64,000 bases of DNA from Actinoplanes utahensis (GCF_016862455.1 NZ_BOMZ01000036.1:1-64000), one strand, 5' to 3'. Positions 18,466-27,130 are shown, counted from the first letter of the stretch. The notes: generated by a model not told the origin, from the sequence alone. Numbers and translations: made by a program.

Positions 18466-18620
18466 TGTTTGGGCCGCTTCATGTACGCCACCAACTGCTC
18501 GGGGTTGTTGGGCCCCTGGACGACCTGGACCAGCTCGTAGCCGTCCTCGCCCCAGTTGTCGAGGATCTGCTTGGTCGCGTGGACCAGCAGGGGCACGGTC
18601 ACGTACTCCCACTTCTGCAT
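18462..18620 (-). CDS. DUF4177 small protein
   Basis: 52-residue protein starting MQKWEYVTVPLL and ending QLVAYMKRPKQ. It is a DUF4177-type sequence (WEY start, GxxGYELVQV core), equivalent to Rv3678A. Function unknown. ATG at 18618-18620 is preferred to an upstream start at 18656, because family members begin with the KWEY segment. It is the first gene of the minus-strand DUF4177-RidA-MBL-cyclase-kinase unit, and its overlap with RidA indicates coupling. Confidence 0.85.
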   Translation of the reverse strand: MQKWEYVTVPLLVHATKQILDNWGEDGYELVQVVQGPNNPEQLVAYMKRPKQ

Positions 18621-18755
18621 GGCTTGCGTACTCCCCTGTTCGTCGGATACCGGCACAGCTTAGGACGCGGGCCGCTCCCCTGTTGGTTAGGCTGAGCGGG
18701 ATTTGAACACGTAGCGCAGGCATGCCATCACTGAATGCGATGAGCGGAGGATGAC

Positions 18756-19550
18756 ATGACGCACGCCGTCGGAGGCCACCCCGAGCCGCCGCCGTCACCG
18801 GAGCCCGATCCGCCGATGCCGATCCCGCCGGAGGAGCCGATCCCGGTGCCGGAGCCGCCGCACACGGCCGCGGACCACGACACCGCCGAGCATCCCGTGG
18901 TGCCGGCCGAGGTGATATCGGCCACCACGGTCTGGCATCAGCCGCCGCCCACCGGCCCGTGGCACGCCCGGCACGAGAGACCCGGCGAATGGCGGCATCC
19001 GCCTCCACCCCATCTGGCGTACCAGCACTCCCCGCCGGCCGAGATCCAGCCGCAGCCGGACCCGATCTGGGCCGGGCCACCGCCCGGCCTGCCTCCGGCG
19101 GCCGACCCGCGGCGCCGGTCGACGATCTTCCTGTCGATGGCGTTCGTGGCCACCCTGGCGCTCTGCAGCGGCGGCGCGGTCTCGGCGTACTACCTGCTCA
19201 GAGACGCGGACAACCCCGGCTCGGCGGACCCGGCCACCGCCGTCAACCGGTTCCTGACCGCGGTCTACACGCAACAGGACGCGGTCGCCGCGCAGAACCT
19301 GGTGTGCGCGAAATCGCGCGACGAGACGAAACTCGCCGCCCGGGTCGAGCAGATCAGCTCGTACGCCGACGGCTACCAGGGACCGGTCTTCCGCTGGGAC
19401 GAGCCCGCCGTGTCCCAGCGCGACGAGGAGAAGGCCAGCGTGGACGTACGGCTGGTGATGTCGACCGAGGACGAGAAGACCGCCGCCCAGGACCTCGAAT
19501 TCACCGTGGTCCGCAAGACCGGCTGGCTGGTGTGTGAGGTCACCGGCTGA
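18756..19550 (+). CDS. Proline-rich single-pass membrane protein
   Basis: 264 residues, no recognised family. Residues 1-120 are cytoplasmic, very rich in proline ([24 protein letters not shown]) and probably disordered. After RRRST there is one transmembrane helix at about 126-148, then an extracytoplasmic domain (about 155-264) with two cysteines, resembling NTF2/DUF4878-like accessory domains. The ATG is at 18756. It ends 23 bp before the first Get3-like ATPase gene in the same direction, so it may be co-transcribed with it. The proline-rich tail suggests protein docking at the membrane (inference). Confidence 0.8.
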   Translation: MTHAVGGHPEPPPSPEPDPPMPIPPEEPIPVPEPPHTAADHDTAEHPVVPAEVISATTVWHQPPPTGPWHARHERPGEWRHPPPPHLAYQHSPPAEIQPQPDPIWAGPPPGLPPAADPRRRSTIFLSMAFVATLALCSGGAVSAYYLLRDADNPGSADPATAVNRFLTAVYTQQDAVAAQNLVCAKSRDETKLAARVEQISSYADGYQGPVFRWDEPAVSQRDEEKASVDVRLVMSTEDEKTAAQDLEFTVVRKTGWLVCEVTG

Positions 19551-19573
19551 CACGTCGCCGTAACGTGGATCCC

Positions 19574-20533
19574 ATGGGCGACGAACAGCGCGACTGGCCG
19601 GAGCGGCTGCACGTGGTGACCGGCAAGGGCGGGACCGGCAAGAGCACCGTGGCCGCGGCCCTGGCGCTGGGCCTGGCCGCCGGCGGCCGGCGCACCCTGC
19701 TCGTCGAGGTGGAGGGCCGGCAGGGCATCGCCCAGCTGTTCGGCCTGGAGCCGCTGCCCTACGCGGAGCGGCGGGTGGCCGTCACCAGCGGCGGCGGTGA
19801 GGTCCGCGCGCTGGCCGTGGACCCCGAGGAGGCCCTCCTCGAGTACCTGGCGATGTTCTACAAGCTCGGCGCGGCCGGGCGGGCGCTGCGCAAGGTCGGC
19901 GCCATCGACTTCGCCACCACCATCGCCCCCGGCCTGCGTGACGTGCTTCTCACCGGCAAGGTGAAAGAGGCCACCACCCGGACCGCGGACGGCCGCCGGG
20001 CCTATGACGCGGTGGTGCTGGACGCCCCGCCGACCGGCCGGGTGGGCCGCTTCCTCAACGTCACCGAGGAGACCGCGAGGCTGGTCAAGGTCGGTCCGAT
20101 CAAGACACAGAGCGAGGGCGTGGCGAAACTGCTGCGCTCACCGATGACCGCCGTGCACGTGGTGACGCTGCTCGAGGAGATGCCGGTCCAGGAGACCCTG
20201 GACGCGATCGCCGAGCTGACCGCGCTGAAGATCCCGGTCGGCCGGATCGTGGTGAACGGGGCCCGCCCACCTCTGCTGGCCGGCGGCCGGGTGACCAAGG
20301 CGGAGATCAAGCGAGGGCTGACCGCGGCCGGCCTGCCCGCCGGACCGGCCACGGTGACCCAGCTGGCCGGCGAGGCGCAGGCCCATCTGACCCGGCGCGA
20401 GCTGGAGGAGTCGCTGCGGATGGAGCTGGCCGAGGTGGGCCGCCCGACGATCGAGCTGCCGCTGCTGCCGGACGGGGTGGACCGGACCACCCTTGACCAG
20501 CTCGCCGGACTCCTGATGCGGGGTCGATCGTGA
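19574..20533 (+). CDS. Get3/ArsA-like ATPase, subunit A type
   Basis: P-loop ATPase of 319 residues related to ArsA/Get3 and to Rv3679 of M. tuberculosis. The deviant Walker A is GKGGTGKST and includes the signature lysine. The switch-like region DAPPTGR and a C-terminal LPLLPDGVD are typical. ATG 19574 is used; GTG 19565 in the same frame is an alternative, and neither has a clear ribosome binding site. It is followed 34 bp later by a second, distinct family member. In mycobacteria the two form a complex at the membrane; the cargo here is unknown. Confidence 0.87.
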   Translation: MGDEQRDWPERLHVVTGKGGTGKSTVAAALALGLAAGGRRTLLVEVEGRQGIAQLFGLEPLPYAERRVAVTSGGGEVRALAVDPEEALLEYLAMFYKLGAAGRALRKVGAIDFATTIAPGLRDVLLTGKVKEATTRTADGRRAYDAVVLDAPPTGRVGRFLNVTEETARLVKVGPIKTQSEGVAKLLRSPMTAVHVVTLLEEMPVQETLDAIAELTALKIPVGRIVVNGARPPLLAGGRVTKAEIKRGLTAAGLPAGPATVTQLAGEAQAHLTRRELEESLRMELAEVGRPTIELPLLPDGVDRTTLDQLAGLLMRGRS

Positions 20534-20567
20534 CGTCGGTCCGATCGAGACGCACTACCCTGAAACG

Positions 20568-21704
20568 GTGGCTGATGTGACGGCTCCACGGCTCGACGTC
20601 GACGCTCTCCTGGCCGACCCGGCCATCCGCATCGTGGTCTGCTGCGGGGCCGGCGGGGTCGGCAAGACCACCACCGCCGCGGCTCTGGGGCTGCGCGCGG
20701 CCGAGGTGCACGGCCGCCGCACGGTGGTGCTCACCATCGATCCGGCCCGCCGGCTCGCCCAGTCGATGGGCCTCAACGAGCTGGACAACACACCGCGCCA
20801 GGTCAAGGGCATCGCCGAGGGCGGTGGCGGCGAGCTGCACGCGATGATGCTCGACATGAAGCGCACCTTCGACGAGGTGGTCGAGCAGCACACCACGCCG
20901 AAACGCGCCGCCGAGATCTTCGCGAACCCGTTCTACCAGGCCATGAGCTCCACTTTCGCCGGCACCCAGGAGTACATGGCGATGGAGAAGCTGGGCCAGT
21001 TGCGGGCCGGCGGCCAGTGGGACCTGATCGTCGTGGACACCCCGCCGTCCCGCTCGGCGCTGGACTTCCTGGACGCGCCGGCCCGGTTGTCCCGTTTCCT
21101 CGACGGGCGGATGCTGCGGATGCTGCTGGCGCCCGCCCGCACCGGCGGCCGCAGCGTGTTCAGCCTCGTCACCGCCTCGTTCGGGCTGTTCTCCAAGACC
21201 GTTCAGAAAGTCCTCGGGGCGCAGCTGCTGACCGACCTGTCCGGTTTCGTGGCGGCGCTCGACTCGATGTTCGGCGGGTTCCGGCAGCGCGCCGACCAGA
21301 CCTACCGGATCCTGCAGGACCCGCAGACCGCGTTCCTGCTGGTCGCGGCGCCCGAGCGGGACGCGATCCGGGAAGCCGCCTACTTCGCGGAGCGACTGGT
21401 GGCGGAGCGGATGCCGCTGGCCGGCCTGGTGCTCAACCGGATGCACAGCACCGAGGCGGCCGGGTTGACGCCCGAGGAGAGCGAGGCCGCCGCGGACCGG
21501 CTGGAGGCCGAGGGCGACCAGCAGATCACCGCGGACGTGCTGCGCATCCACGCCGGGCTGCTGCGCCAGGCGCAGCGGGAGACCGCGGTCGCGGCCGGTT
21601 TCATCGAGTCCTTCCCGGCCGTGCCGACCGTCCCGATCGCGGCACAGCCCGCCGATGTCCACGACGTCGACGGGCTGCGCACGATCGGATCACTTCTCGC
21701 CTGA
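20568..21704 (+). CDS. Get3/ArsA-like ATPase, subunit B type
   Basis: 378 residues, homologue of Rv3680. The Walker A reads CGAGGVGKTT, so the extra signature lysine seen in the partner (GKGG) is replaced by alanine. Other motifs are LTIDPARRLAQSMGL and VVDTPPSRSALDFLD. A hydrophobic segment near 190-230 (SVFSLVTASFGLFSKTVQKVLG) could contact membrane or a hydrophobic client. The GTG start is at 20568. The asymmetry between the two ATPases suggests a heterodimer with one regulatory site (inference). It is convergent with the whiB gene, only 9 bp apart. Confidence 0.88.
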   Translation: MADVTAPRLDVDALLADPAIRIVVCCGAGGVGKTTTAAALGLRAAEVHGRRTVVLTIDPARRLAQSMGLNELDNTPRQVKGIAEGGGGELHAMMLDMKRTFDEVVEQHTTPKRAAEIFANPFYQAMSSTFAGTQEYMAMEKLGQLRAGGQWDLIVVDTPPSRSALDFLDAPARLSRFLDGRMLRMLLAPARTGGRSVFSLVTASFGLFSKTVQKVLGAQLLTDLSGFVAALDSMFGGFRQRADQTYRILQDPQTAFLLVAAPERDAIREAAYFAERLVAERMPLAGLVLNRMHSTEAAGLTPEESEAAADRLEAEGDQQITADVLRIHAGLLRQAQRETAVAAGFIESFPAVPTVPIAAQPADVHDVDGLRTIGSLLA

Positions 21705-21713
21705 TCGAGGCGA

Positions 21714-22016
21714 TCAGTGAGTGGAGACGAGCACCTTGTCGGCGCCCTTCTCCTTGAGGGCGGCCTCGAACATCTTCCGCCAGCTCGCCACGTGCGGGTG
21801 CCGCCGCAGCAGAGCCCGCCGCTCGCGCTCCGTCATACCTCCCCAGACGCCGAACTCGATGCGGTTGTCCAGCGCGTCGGCGAGGCACTCGTAGCGGACC
21901 GGGCAGCTGCGGCAGATCCGCTTCGCCACGTTCTGCTCGGCGCCCTGCACGAACAACGCGTCAGGGTCGCCACTCTGACACGCCGCCATGCTGGGCCAGT
22001 CGCTGATCATCCCCAC
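21714..22016 (-). CDS. WhiB-family iron-sulfur regulator (WhiB4-like)
   Basis: 100-residue WhiB protein. The four cluster ligands are Cys13, Cys35, Cys38 and Cys44 (C-x21-C-x2-C-x5-C), followed by the GVWGGMTERERR turn and a basic tail. By position (next to the Get3-like pair and ponA2) it corresponds to Rv3681c, WhiB4, an oxygen- and redox-responsive regulator. GTG 22014-22016 is favoured over the ATG two codons later because AGGGGGG lies about 9 nt upstream. Confidence 0.92.
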   Translation of the reverse strand: MGMISDWPSMAACQSGDPDALFVQGAEQNVAKRICRSCPVRYECLADALDNRIEFGVWGGMTERERRALLRRHPHVASWRKMFEAALKEKGADKVLVSTH

Positions 22017-22326
22017 GGTAAAAGTCCCCCCTAGCTGTCACACCCCCTGACGCCGGCCGGCCCCTGTTCCCCCATGCCTGACCGGCGTCCGTGTCTCGCC
22101 GCACCATCATGCTCTGTAGTTGGGTGATTACGCAACGTTGTCCCTCAAATACGTATAGGCCGGTAGTTCCGGGCATAGCGGCTGTGGAACCTCGGCCGAA
22201 CGGGGGTATCTTTGGTGCGAAAGCCGAAAAACGCTCCGCCGAAAGAGGCGGCAGGTCACACTTGTAAGGCGCGAGGCAGGCCTTCTCGACAGGCGGCCAC
22301 GTGCATCCGTCGCGTACCCTGCTCGG
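22017..22326. promoter_or_regulatory. Divergent intergenic region between whiB-like and ponA2-like genes
   Basis: 310 bp with no gene. It is less GC-rich than its surroundings (for example around 22120-22160) and must hold promoters for both flanking genes. No confident -10/-35 pair, Crp box or hairpin was identified by eye. Confidence 0.5.
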
Positions 22327-24738
22327 GTGACCTCCTGGTTTCGCCGACGCGATCACAACATCTTCACGAACGCGACCTCATTACTGGTCTGCGGCCTGCT
22401 GGCCGGCGTGGTCGTGGCCGCCGCCGCGTTCCCCGCTGCGGCGATGACCGGGCTCGCGGCCAAGGCGGGTGGCAAGACGTTCGCCAGCCTGCCGAGCGAG
22501 CTGAAGGAATTCAGTTCGCCGCAGATCACCCGGGTCTACGCGTCCGACGGCAAGACTCTGCTCACCCAGTTCTACGACGAGTTCCGCAGTGACGTGCCGC
22601 TGAAGGACATCGCGAAGAACATGCAGGTCGCCATCCTGGCCGCCGAGGACCGCAAGTTCTACGACCACAACGGCGTCGACCTCAAGGGCGTCGCGCGTGC
22701 CTTCGTGAGCAACAACCAGGGCGGCGCCCAGCAGGGCGCCTCCACCCTGACGATGCAGTACGTGCGGATGTCGCTGGCCTACTCGGCGACCAACCCGCAG
22801 GAGGTGATCGACGCCACCGAGGACAGCCCGAAGCGCAAGATCACCGAAATGAAGTACGCGCTGCAGATCGAGAAGGAGCTCACCAAGGACCAGATCCTGG
22901 AGCGCTACCTCAACATCGCGCCGTTCGGAAACCAGGCCTACGGCGTCTTCGCCGCCAGCCAGGTGTACTTCAACAAGCGCCCGAAGGACCTGAACGTCGC
23001 CGAGGCGGCCATGCTCGCCGGCATGGTGAAGGCGCCGAGCGCCTTCAACCCGACGACCAACGCCGGTAACGCGGACATCACCGCCCGCCGGGACAACTAC
23101 ATCATCCCGGCCATGGTCGAGATGGGCGCCATCACGCAGAAGCAGGCCGACGACGCCAAGAAGATCAAGGTCCCGAAGACGGTCAAGCAGGTCGGCCGGG
23201 GCTGCGCCTGGGTGGCGAAGAACCACTGGGGCTTCTTCTGCGACTACTTCCACCGCTGGTGGCTGGGCCAGGAGGCGTTCGGCGCGACGACGTACGACCG
23301 TGAGCGCCGGCTGAAGAGCGGCGGCTACCGGATCGTCACCACTCTCGACCTCAAGGGCCAGCAGGCCGCGCGTGACCAGGCCGCCAAGCGTGAGCCGGAC
23401 ACCAGCCCGGACGCCGTGCTCCTGGCCGGCATCCAGCCGGGCAACGGCAAGGTGCGGATCCTCGCGGCGAACCGGAAGTACAAGCTCGACGACCCGTCGA
23501 ACCCGCAGAACAAGATCTCCTCGGACCCGAAGAAGGCCGCGAAGAAGATCCGGGGCACCCACCCGAACACGACGAACCCGTTGCTCACCGGTGGTGGCGA
23601 CATCAAGGGCTACCAGGCCGGCTCGGTGTTCAAGATCTTCCCGATCATCGCCGCGCTGGAAGCCGGGTACCCGCTGGGCTACACGATCCACGCGCCGAAG
23701 ATCTACAAGTCCGGCTATCCGGTCGGCCCCGGCCCGGCGTCCTGCGACGGTTACTACTGCCCCAAGAACTCCGGCGGTGGCGGTGAGGGCACCTACACCA
23801 TGTGGTCCGCCTTCGCGAAGTCGATCAACACGTACTTCATCCCGCTCCAGGAGCGGGTCGGGTCGGACAAGGTGATCGCGGTCGCCAAGCGCTTCGGCGT
23901 GCAGTTCCGCGAGCCGAAGGAAGCCGGGATGACCACCAAGGAGGGTGGCGCCGCCAGCTTCGGCGCGTTCTCCCTCGGTGTCACCGCGTCGACCCCGCTC
24001 GACATGGCGAACGCGTACGCGACCCTCGCCGCCGACGGCAAGTACTGCCAGCCCACCCCGATCGAGCAGATCACCACGAACGAGGGTGAGAAGATCGACG
24101 TCGGCAAGCCGCACTGCATCGCCGCCACCTCCCGGGACGTGGCCCGTGCCGCCCTGGACGCGGCCCGCTGCCCGGTCGGCGACTCGGCCCAGCTCGGCAG
24201 CTGCGAGGGCGCCACCGCGCGGCCCACCAAGGGCATCGTCGGCCACCCGGTCTTCGGCAAGTCCGGCACTACCGACGGCTCGGCGACCGCTTCGCTGATC
24301 GCCGGCACCACGTCGCTGGTGGTCGCGGGTTACATGGCCAACCCGGACTACCCCGAGCACAAGAACCAGATGGAGCACTCCATCATCAACCCGGCGGTGC
24401 AGTACACGCTGGCGGCGTACATGGACGGCAAGCCGAAGGTCCAGTTCAAGAAGCCGGGCAGCGACAAGATCGCGTACGGGGACCAGCGCTCCATCCCGAA
24501 CGTGGAGTGCGAGTCGGTCTCGTCGGCCCGCGACGAGGTCGAGGACGCGGGCTTCGAGGTCTCGGTCGGTGCGACGGTCGACTCCAAGTGCCCGGCAGGC
24601 ACCGCCGCGGGCACCAACCCGCCGAACCGCACCGTCAAGGGCGGCGCGGTGAGCATCGAGGTCAGTAACGGCAAGGGCGCTCAACCGACGGCGCCAGGCC
24701 CGGGGACGAGCACCCCGACCAGGCCGGGCGGGCGCTGA
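22327..24738 (+). CDS. Bifunctional penicillin-binding protein (PonA2-like)
   Basis: Class A PBP of 803 residues: peptidoglycan glycosyltransferase plus transpeptidase. One TM helix lies at about 16-40. The GT51 domain has catalytic Glu107 in AAEDRKFYDHNGVD and the QGASTLTMQYVR motif. The transpeptidase has SVFK with nucleophile Ser433, SIN, and KSGT from Lys645. A single PASTA domain (about 715-775) and a Pro/Gly-rich tail end the protein. The GTG start is at 22327. It is orthologous by position to Rv3682 (ponA2), which supports stress and stationary survival. A terminator follows. Confidence 0.95.
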   Translation: MTSWFRRRDHNIFTNATSLLVCGLLAGVVVAAAAFPAAAMTGLAAKAGGKTFASLPSELKEFSSPQITRVYASDGKTLLTQFYDEFRSDVPLKDIAKNMQVAILAAEDRKFYDHNGVDLKGVARAFVSNNQGGAQQGASTLTMQYVRMSLAYSATNPQEVIDATEDSPKRKITEMKYALQIEKELTKDQILERYLNIAPFGNQAYGVFAASQVYFNKRPKDLNVAEAAMLAGMVKAPSAFNPTTNAGNADITARRDNYIIPAMVEMGAITQKQADDAKKIKVPKTVKQVGRGCAWVAKNHWGFFCDYFHRWWLGQEAFGATTYDRERRLKSGGYRIVTTLDLKGQQAARDQAAKREPDTSPDAVLLAGIQPGNGKVRILAANRKYKLDDPSNPQNKISSDPKKAAKKIRGTHPNTTNPLLTGGGDIKGYQAGSVFKIFPIIAALEAGYPLGYTIHAPKIYKSGYPVGPGPASCDGYYCPKNSGGGGEGTYTMWSAFAKSINTYFIPLQERVGSDKVIAVAKRFGVQFREPKEAGMTTKEGGAASFGAFSLGVTASTPLDMANAYATLAADGKYCQPTPIEQITTNEGEKIDVGKPHCIAATSRDVARAALDAARCPVGDSAQLGSCEGATARPTKGIVGHPVFGKSGTTDGSATASLIAGTTSLVVAGYMANPDYPEHKNQMEHSIINPAVQYTLAAYMDGKPKVQFKKPGSDKIAYGDQRSIPNVECESVSSARDEVEDAGFEVSVGATVDSKCPAGTAAGTNPPNRTVKGGAVSIEVSNGKGAQPTAPGPGTSTPTRPGGR

Positions 24739-24762
24739 CGCTCAGCTAGCCAGGGGACACGA

Positions 24763-24793
24763 AACGGCCGGGAGATCCCATCTCCCGGCCGTT
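24763..24793. terminator. Bidirectional hairpin between ponA2-like and yqeY-like genes
   Basis: Perfect 13-bp stem (AACGGCCGGGAGA and complement) with a 5-nt loop, centred between two convergent stops. It can serve both strands. Confidence 0.88.
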
Positions 24794-24820
24794 CTCCGTA
24801 CCACCCAGGGGGTTGTGACC

Positions 24821-25273
24821 TCAGGCCAGCCGGCGCCGCACCTCGGCCGCCACGCGGCCGCCCTCCGCACGTCCCGCCACCGCGGCCTGGGCCGCCTTCA
24901 TCGCCGGGCCCATCTGCGCCTTGCCGGTGAAGCCGCCGGCGGTGAGCGCCGCCCCGACGATCTCGCTGATCTCGGCGTCGGTGAGCTGCTTCGGCAGGTA
25001 ACGGTCCAGGACCTCGCCCTCGGCCGTCTCCTTGGCCGCCTGGTCGGCACGACCGGCCCCGGCGAAGGCGGTGGCCGCCTCCCGGCGCTTCTTCGCCTCC
25101 TTGGTCAGCACCGCCAGAACCTCGTCGTCGGAGAGGTCGCGGGCCTCGTCACCGGCGACCTCGGCGGTCCGCACCGCGGACAGCGCCATCCGCAGCGTCG
25201 ACGTGGTCAGCTCGTCCCGGGACTTCATGGCGGTGTGCAGGTCATCGTTCAGGCGGTCTTTCAACGTTCCCAT
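24821..25273 (-). CDS. GatB/YqeY-domain protein
   Basis: 150 residues, the standalone YqeY family related to the tail domain of GatB amidotransferase. Seen features are the helical MGTLKDRLNDDLHTAMKSRD start, ALSAVRTAEV and the C-terminal MGPAMKAAQ ... GGRVAAEVRRRLA. The molecular role is unclear; tRNA-linked functions are suspected. ATG 25271-25273 is chosen over the upstream 25333 because it starts the conserved region. Its start codon is only 25 bp from that of the divergent phosphoesterase gene, so their promoters must overlap. Confidence 0.88.
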   Translation of the reverse strand: MGTLKDRLNDDLHTAMKSRDELTTSTLRMALSAVRTAEVAGDEARDLSDDEVLAVLTKEAKKRREAATAFAGAGRADQAAKETAEGEVLDRYLPKQLTDAEISEIVGAALTAGGFTGKAQMGPAMKAAQAAVAGRAEGGRVAAEVRRRLA

Positions 25274-25298
25274 GGAGGGAGAAACTACCCTTGCGGGC

Positions 25299-26192
25299 AT
25301 GCGTAAGCGCTCCCTTATTTCGGCCGCCGCCACTCTGACCGCGCTGGGCGGGGCGACGCTCGCCTATGCGTCCCTCGTCGAGCGCAACATGTTCACCCTC
25401 CGGCGCTTCGATGTGCCGGTCCTGGAGCCCGACTCCGAGCCGCTGCGCATTCTGCATCTCTCCGACCTGCACATGATGCCCGGCCAGCGGCGCAAGCAGG
25501 ACTGGGTGGCCGCGCTCGGCGGCACCGACCCCGACCTCGTCGTGGTCACCGGCGACAACCTGTCGGATCCGGAGGCCGTCCCCGGCGTCCTGCGCGCCCT
25601 CGACCCGCTGCTCGGCGTTCCGGGCGCGTTCGTCTTCGGCTCCAACGACTACCGCGGTCCGGTCTTCAAGAACCCGCTGACCTACCTGATGCCCGACCGG
25701 GAGTACGTGCAGGGTGTCGACCTGCCCACCGATGACCTGCGGGCCGCCCTGGTCGACGGGGGCTGGGCCGACCTCAACAACGCCCGGACCGTGGTCAAGG
25801 CGGGCGGCCGCTCCATCGAGATGGCCGGGGTCGACGATCCGCACATCGACCGGGACGACTACCCGTCCGTGGCCGGCCCGATCAGTCCCGGCGCCGACCT
25901 GCACCTCGGGGTCACCCACACGCCCGCCTCGCGGGTGCTGGACGCGATGGCCGCCGACGGGTTCGCCCTGATGCTGGCCGGGCACACGCACGGCGGTCAG
26001 GTCTGCGTGCCGTTCGTCGGCGCCCTCACCACCAACTGCGACCTGCCCACCTCGATGGCGAAGGGCCTGCACCGCTGGCCCGGCTCGGATTCGTGGCTGC
26101 ACGTGTCCGCCGGATTGGGCACCCATCCCACCGCGCCGATCCGGTTCGCCTGTCGCCCGGAGGCCTCGCTGCTCACCTTGATTCCGCGCTGA
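25299..26192 (+). CDS. Membrane-associated metallophosphoesterase
   Basis: 297-residue calcineurin-like phosphoesterase, homologue of Rv3683. An N-terminal hydrophobic anchor (about 7-28) is followed by metal motifs LSDLHMM, GDNLSD, GSNDY, GVTHTP and AGHTHGGQV. The family includes YkuE-type enzymes, some acting on lipids or nucleotides; the substrate is unknown. The ATG is at 25299. It closes the conserved block before the tRNA-Pro gene. Confidence 0.9.
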   Translation: MRKRSLISAAATLTALGGATLAYASLVERNMFTLRRFDVPVLEPDSEPLRILHLSDLHMMPGQRRKQDWVAALGGTDPDLVVVTGDNLSDPEAVPGVLRALDPLLGVPGAFVFGSNDYRGPVFKNPLTYLMPDREYVQGVDLPTDDLRAALVDGGWADLNNARTVVKAGGRSIEMAGVDDPHIDRDDYPSVAGPISPGADLHLGVTHTPASRVLDAMAADGFALMLAGHTHGGQVCVPFVGALTTNCDLPTSMAKGLHRWPGSDSWLHVSAGLGTHPTAPIRFACRPEASLLTLIPR

Positions 26193-26221
26193 CCTGCGGT
26201 TTTACCTTTTGGGGATACCGG

Positions 26222-26252
26222 TTGGCGGGGCCTCTCGGGGCTCCGCTAGTAT
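26222..26252 (+). promoter_or_regulatory. Possible promoter of tRNA-Pro
   Basis: TTGGCG at 26222-26227 and TAGTAT at 26247-26252 with a 19-bp spacer, ending 14 nt before the mature 5' end. The spacing is long, so this is tentative. Confidence 0.4.
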
Positions 26253-26266
26253 TTATCTCGCAGCAG

Positions 26267-26343
26267 CGGGGTGTGGCGCAGTTTGGTAGCGCGCTACGTT
26301 CGGGACGTAGAGGCCGTGGGTTCAAATCCCGCCACCCCGACCA
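26267..26343 (+). tRNA. tRNA-Pro (anticodon CGG)
   Basis: Cloverleaf: acceptor CGGGGTG pairs with CACCCCG, anticodon stem CTACG/CGTAG encloses TTCGGGA giving anticodon CGG, and the T arm contains GGTTCAAAT. Discriminator A and an encoded CCA end follow. It reads CCG proline codons. Confidence 0.96.
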
Positions 26344-26352
26344 GCAGCAGAT

Positions 26353-26386
26353 GAGGGCCGAGCTCCGGAGACGGAGTTCGGCCCTC
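26353..26386. terminator. Hairpin downstream of tRNA-Pro
   Basis: A 15-bp stem with one G-U pair (GAGGGCCGAGCTCCG against CGGAGTTCGGCCCTC) and a 4-nt loop, starting 9 nt after the tRNA CCA end. It also lies just beyond the convergent small gene at 26393. Confidence 0.85.
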
Positions 26387-26392
26387 ACTCGT

Positions 26393-26578
26393 TTACTCGA
26401 CCAGCGGATTCTCCGGCGGTTCGATGCCCAGCCGGCGTAACGCGCCGGCTTCGACCTACCGCACGTAACGACCACCGAGGCTGCCGTCCGGCTGCGGAAT
26501 CCGGCAGTACATGACGAAGCGGGCCTCGTCCTCGGGAAGGGGTTCCCGTCGATGCCCCGGCGCCGCAGTCAGCGCCAC
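26393..26578 (-). pseudogene. Small gene interrupted by an in-frame TAG
   Basis: One frame reads [20 protein letters not shown] and on to GGRYVR, then TAG (26456-26458), then continues in the same frame with [20 protein letters not shown] to TAA at 26393-26395. Both halves look like protein (charged and hydrophobic balance, clean C-terminal end), which suggests a gene of about 60 residues broken by a nonsense codon. The start is uncertain; GTG at 26576-26578 is used here, and an ATG at 26651-26653 is also in frame. No family was recognised. Alternatives are a real 40-residue peptide ending at TAG, stop readthrough, or chance. Confidence 0.4.
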
Positions 26579-26668
26579 CAGGCTCGATCGATCTTTCCTG
26601 TGCCGACGTTTCCATCCGTGGCCGGCACGACCACCCATCCGGCCCCCGTCCATGGGGCCGCGGCTATC

Positions 26669-26699
26669 GCGCTGAGGCCCCTCCTGACAGCCTCAGCGC
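26669..26699 (-). terminator. Hairpin downstream of small membrane protein gene
   Basis: Perfect 10-bp stem GCGCTGAGGC with its complement around an 11-nt loop, 11 nt past the stop of the minus-strand gene at 26711. Confidence 0.7.
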
Positions 26700-26710
26700 G
26701 GTCGGGTGGC

Positions 26711-26980
26711 TCAGAGGGCCAACTGCGGGCCGACCGTGCGTGGGGCCATCTGTTGGGGCACCGCGTAGGGCCCGAGCATCGACTCGACCGCCGGAGCGAT
26801 CGACGGGCGCTCGGTGAGCTGCATGAGCCGGGTCGCGCGGGCGAGGGAGCCGGTCTCGCCGTCGCGGAAGCCCTCCCGGTAACCGCGTTCGTAACGTTCG
26901 CCGCGGCCGAAAGCCCGGCCGAGGGCGAAGCACGAGGAGCCGGCGAGGGCGAGCAGGAAGAGCATCGCGAAGGGTGTCAC
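26711..26980 (-). CDS. Small membrane protein, unknown function
   Basis: 89 residues. An N-terminal hydrophobic segment (about 4-22) is followed by an arginine/glycine-rich stretch (GRAFGRGERYERGYREGFRDG) and a C-terminal part ending PRTVGPQLAL. GTG 26978-26980 is chosen because GGAAGGA stands 7 nt upstream; a start at 27007 would precede this site. No family recognised. It is divergent from pyrE and has a hairpin at its 3' end, which supports an independent gene. Confidence 0.7.
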   Translation of the reverse strand: MTPFAMLFLLALAGSSCFALGRAFGRGERYERGYREGFRDGETGSLARATRLMQLTERPSIAPAVESMLGPYAVPQQMAPRTVGPQLAL

Positions 26981-27130
26981 AGAACTATCCTTCCGGGCGC
27001 AAGCCACTAATTAGGCGAAAATTACCCTAAACAGGCATAGTTTGCGCCAGGCCGGAGATCAAGTACGCCAACGGGTGACCGTGAGGGGTGCCGTACGGCC
27101 GGTCGGGGCCACCTGACAAGCTGATTCCTT

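Noticed and set aside
22381..24684. 767-codon minus-strand frame opposite the penicillin-binding protein
   Set aside because: Shadow frame; the plus strand contains GT51, SxxK and KSG motifs.
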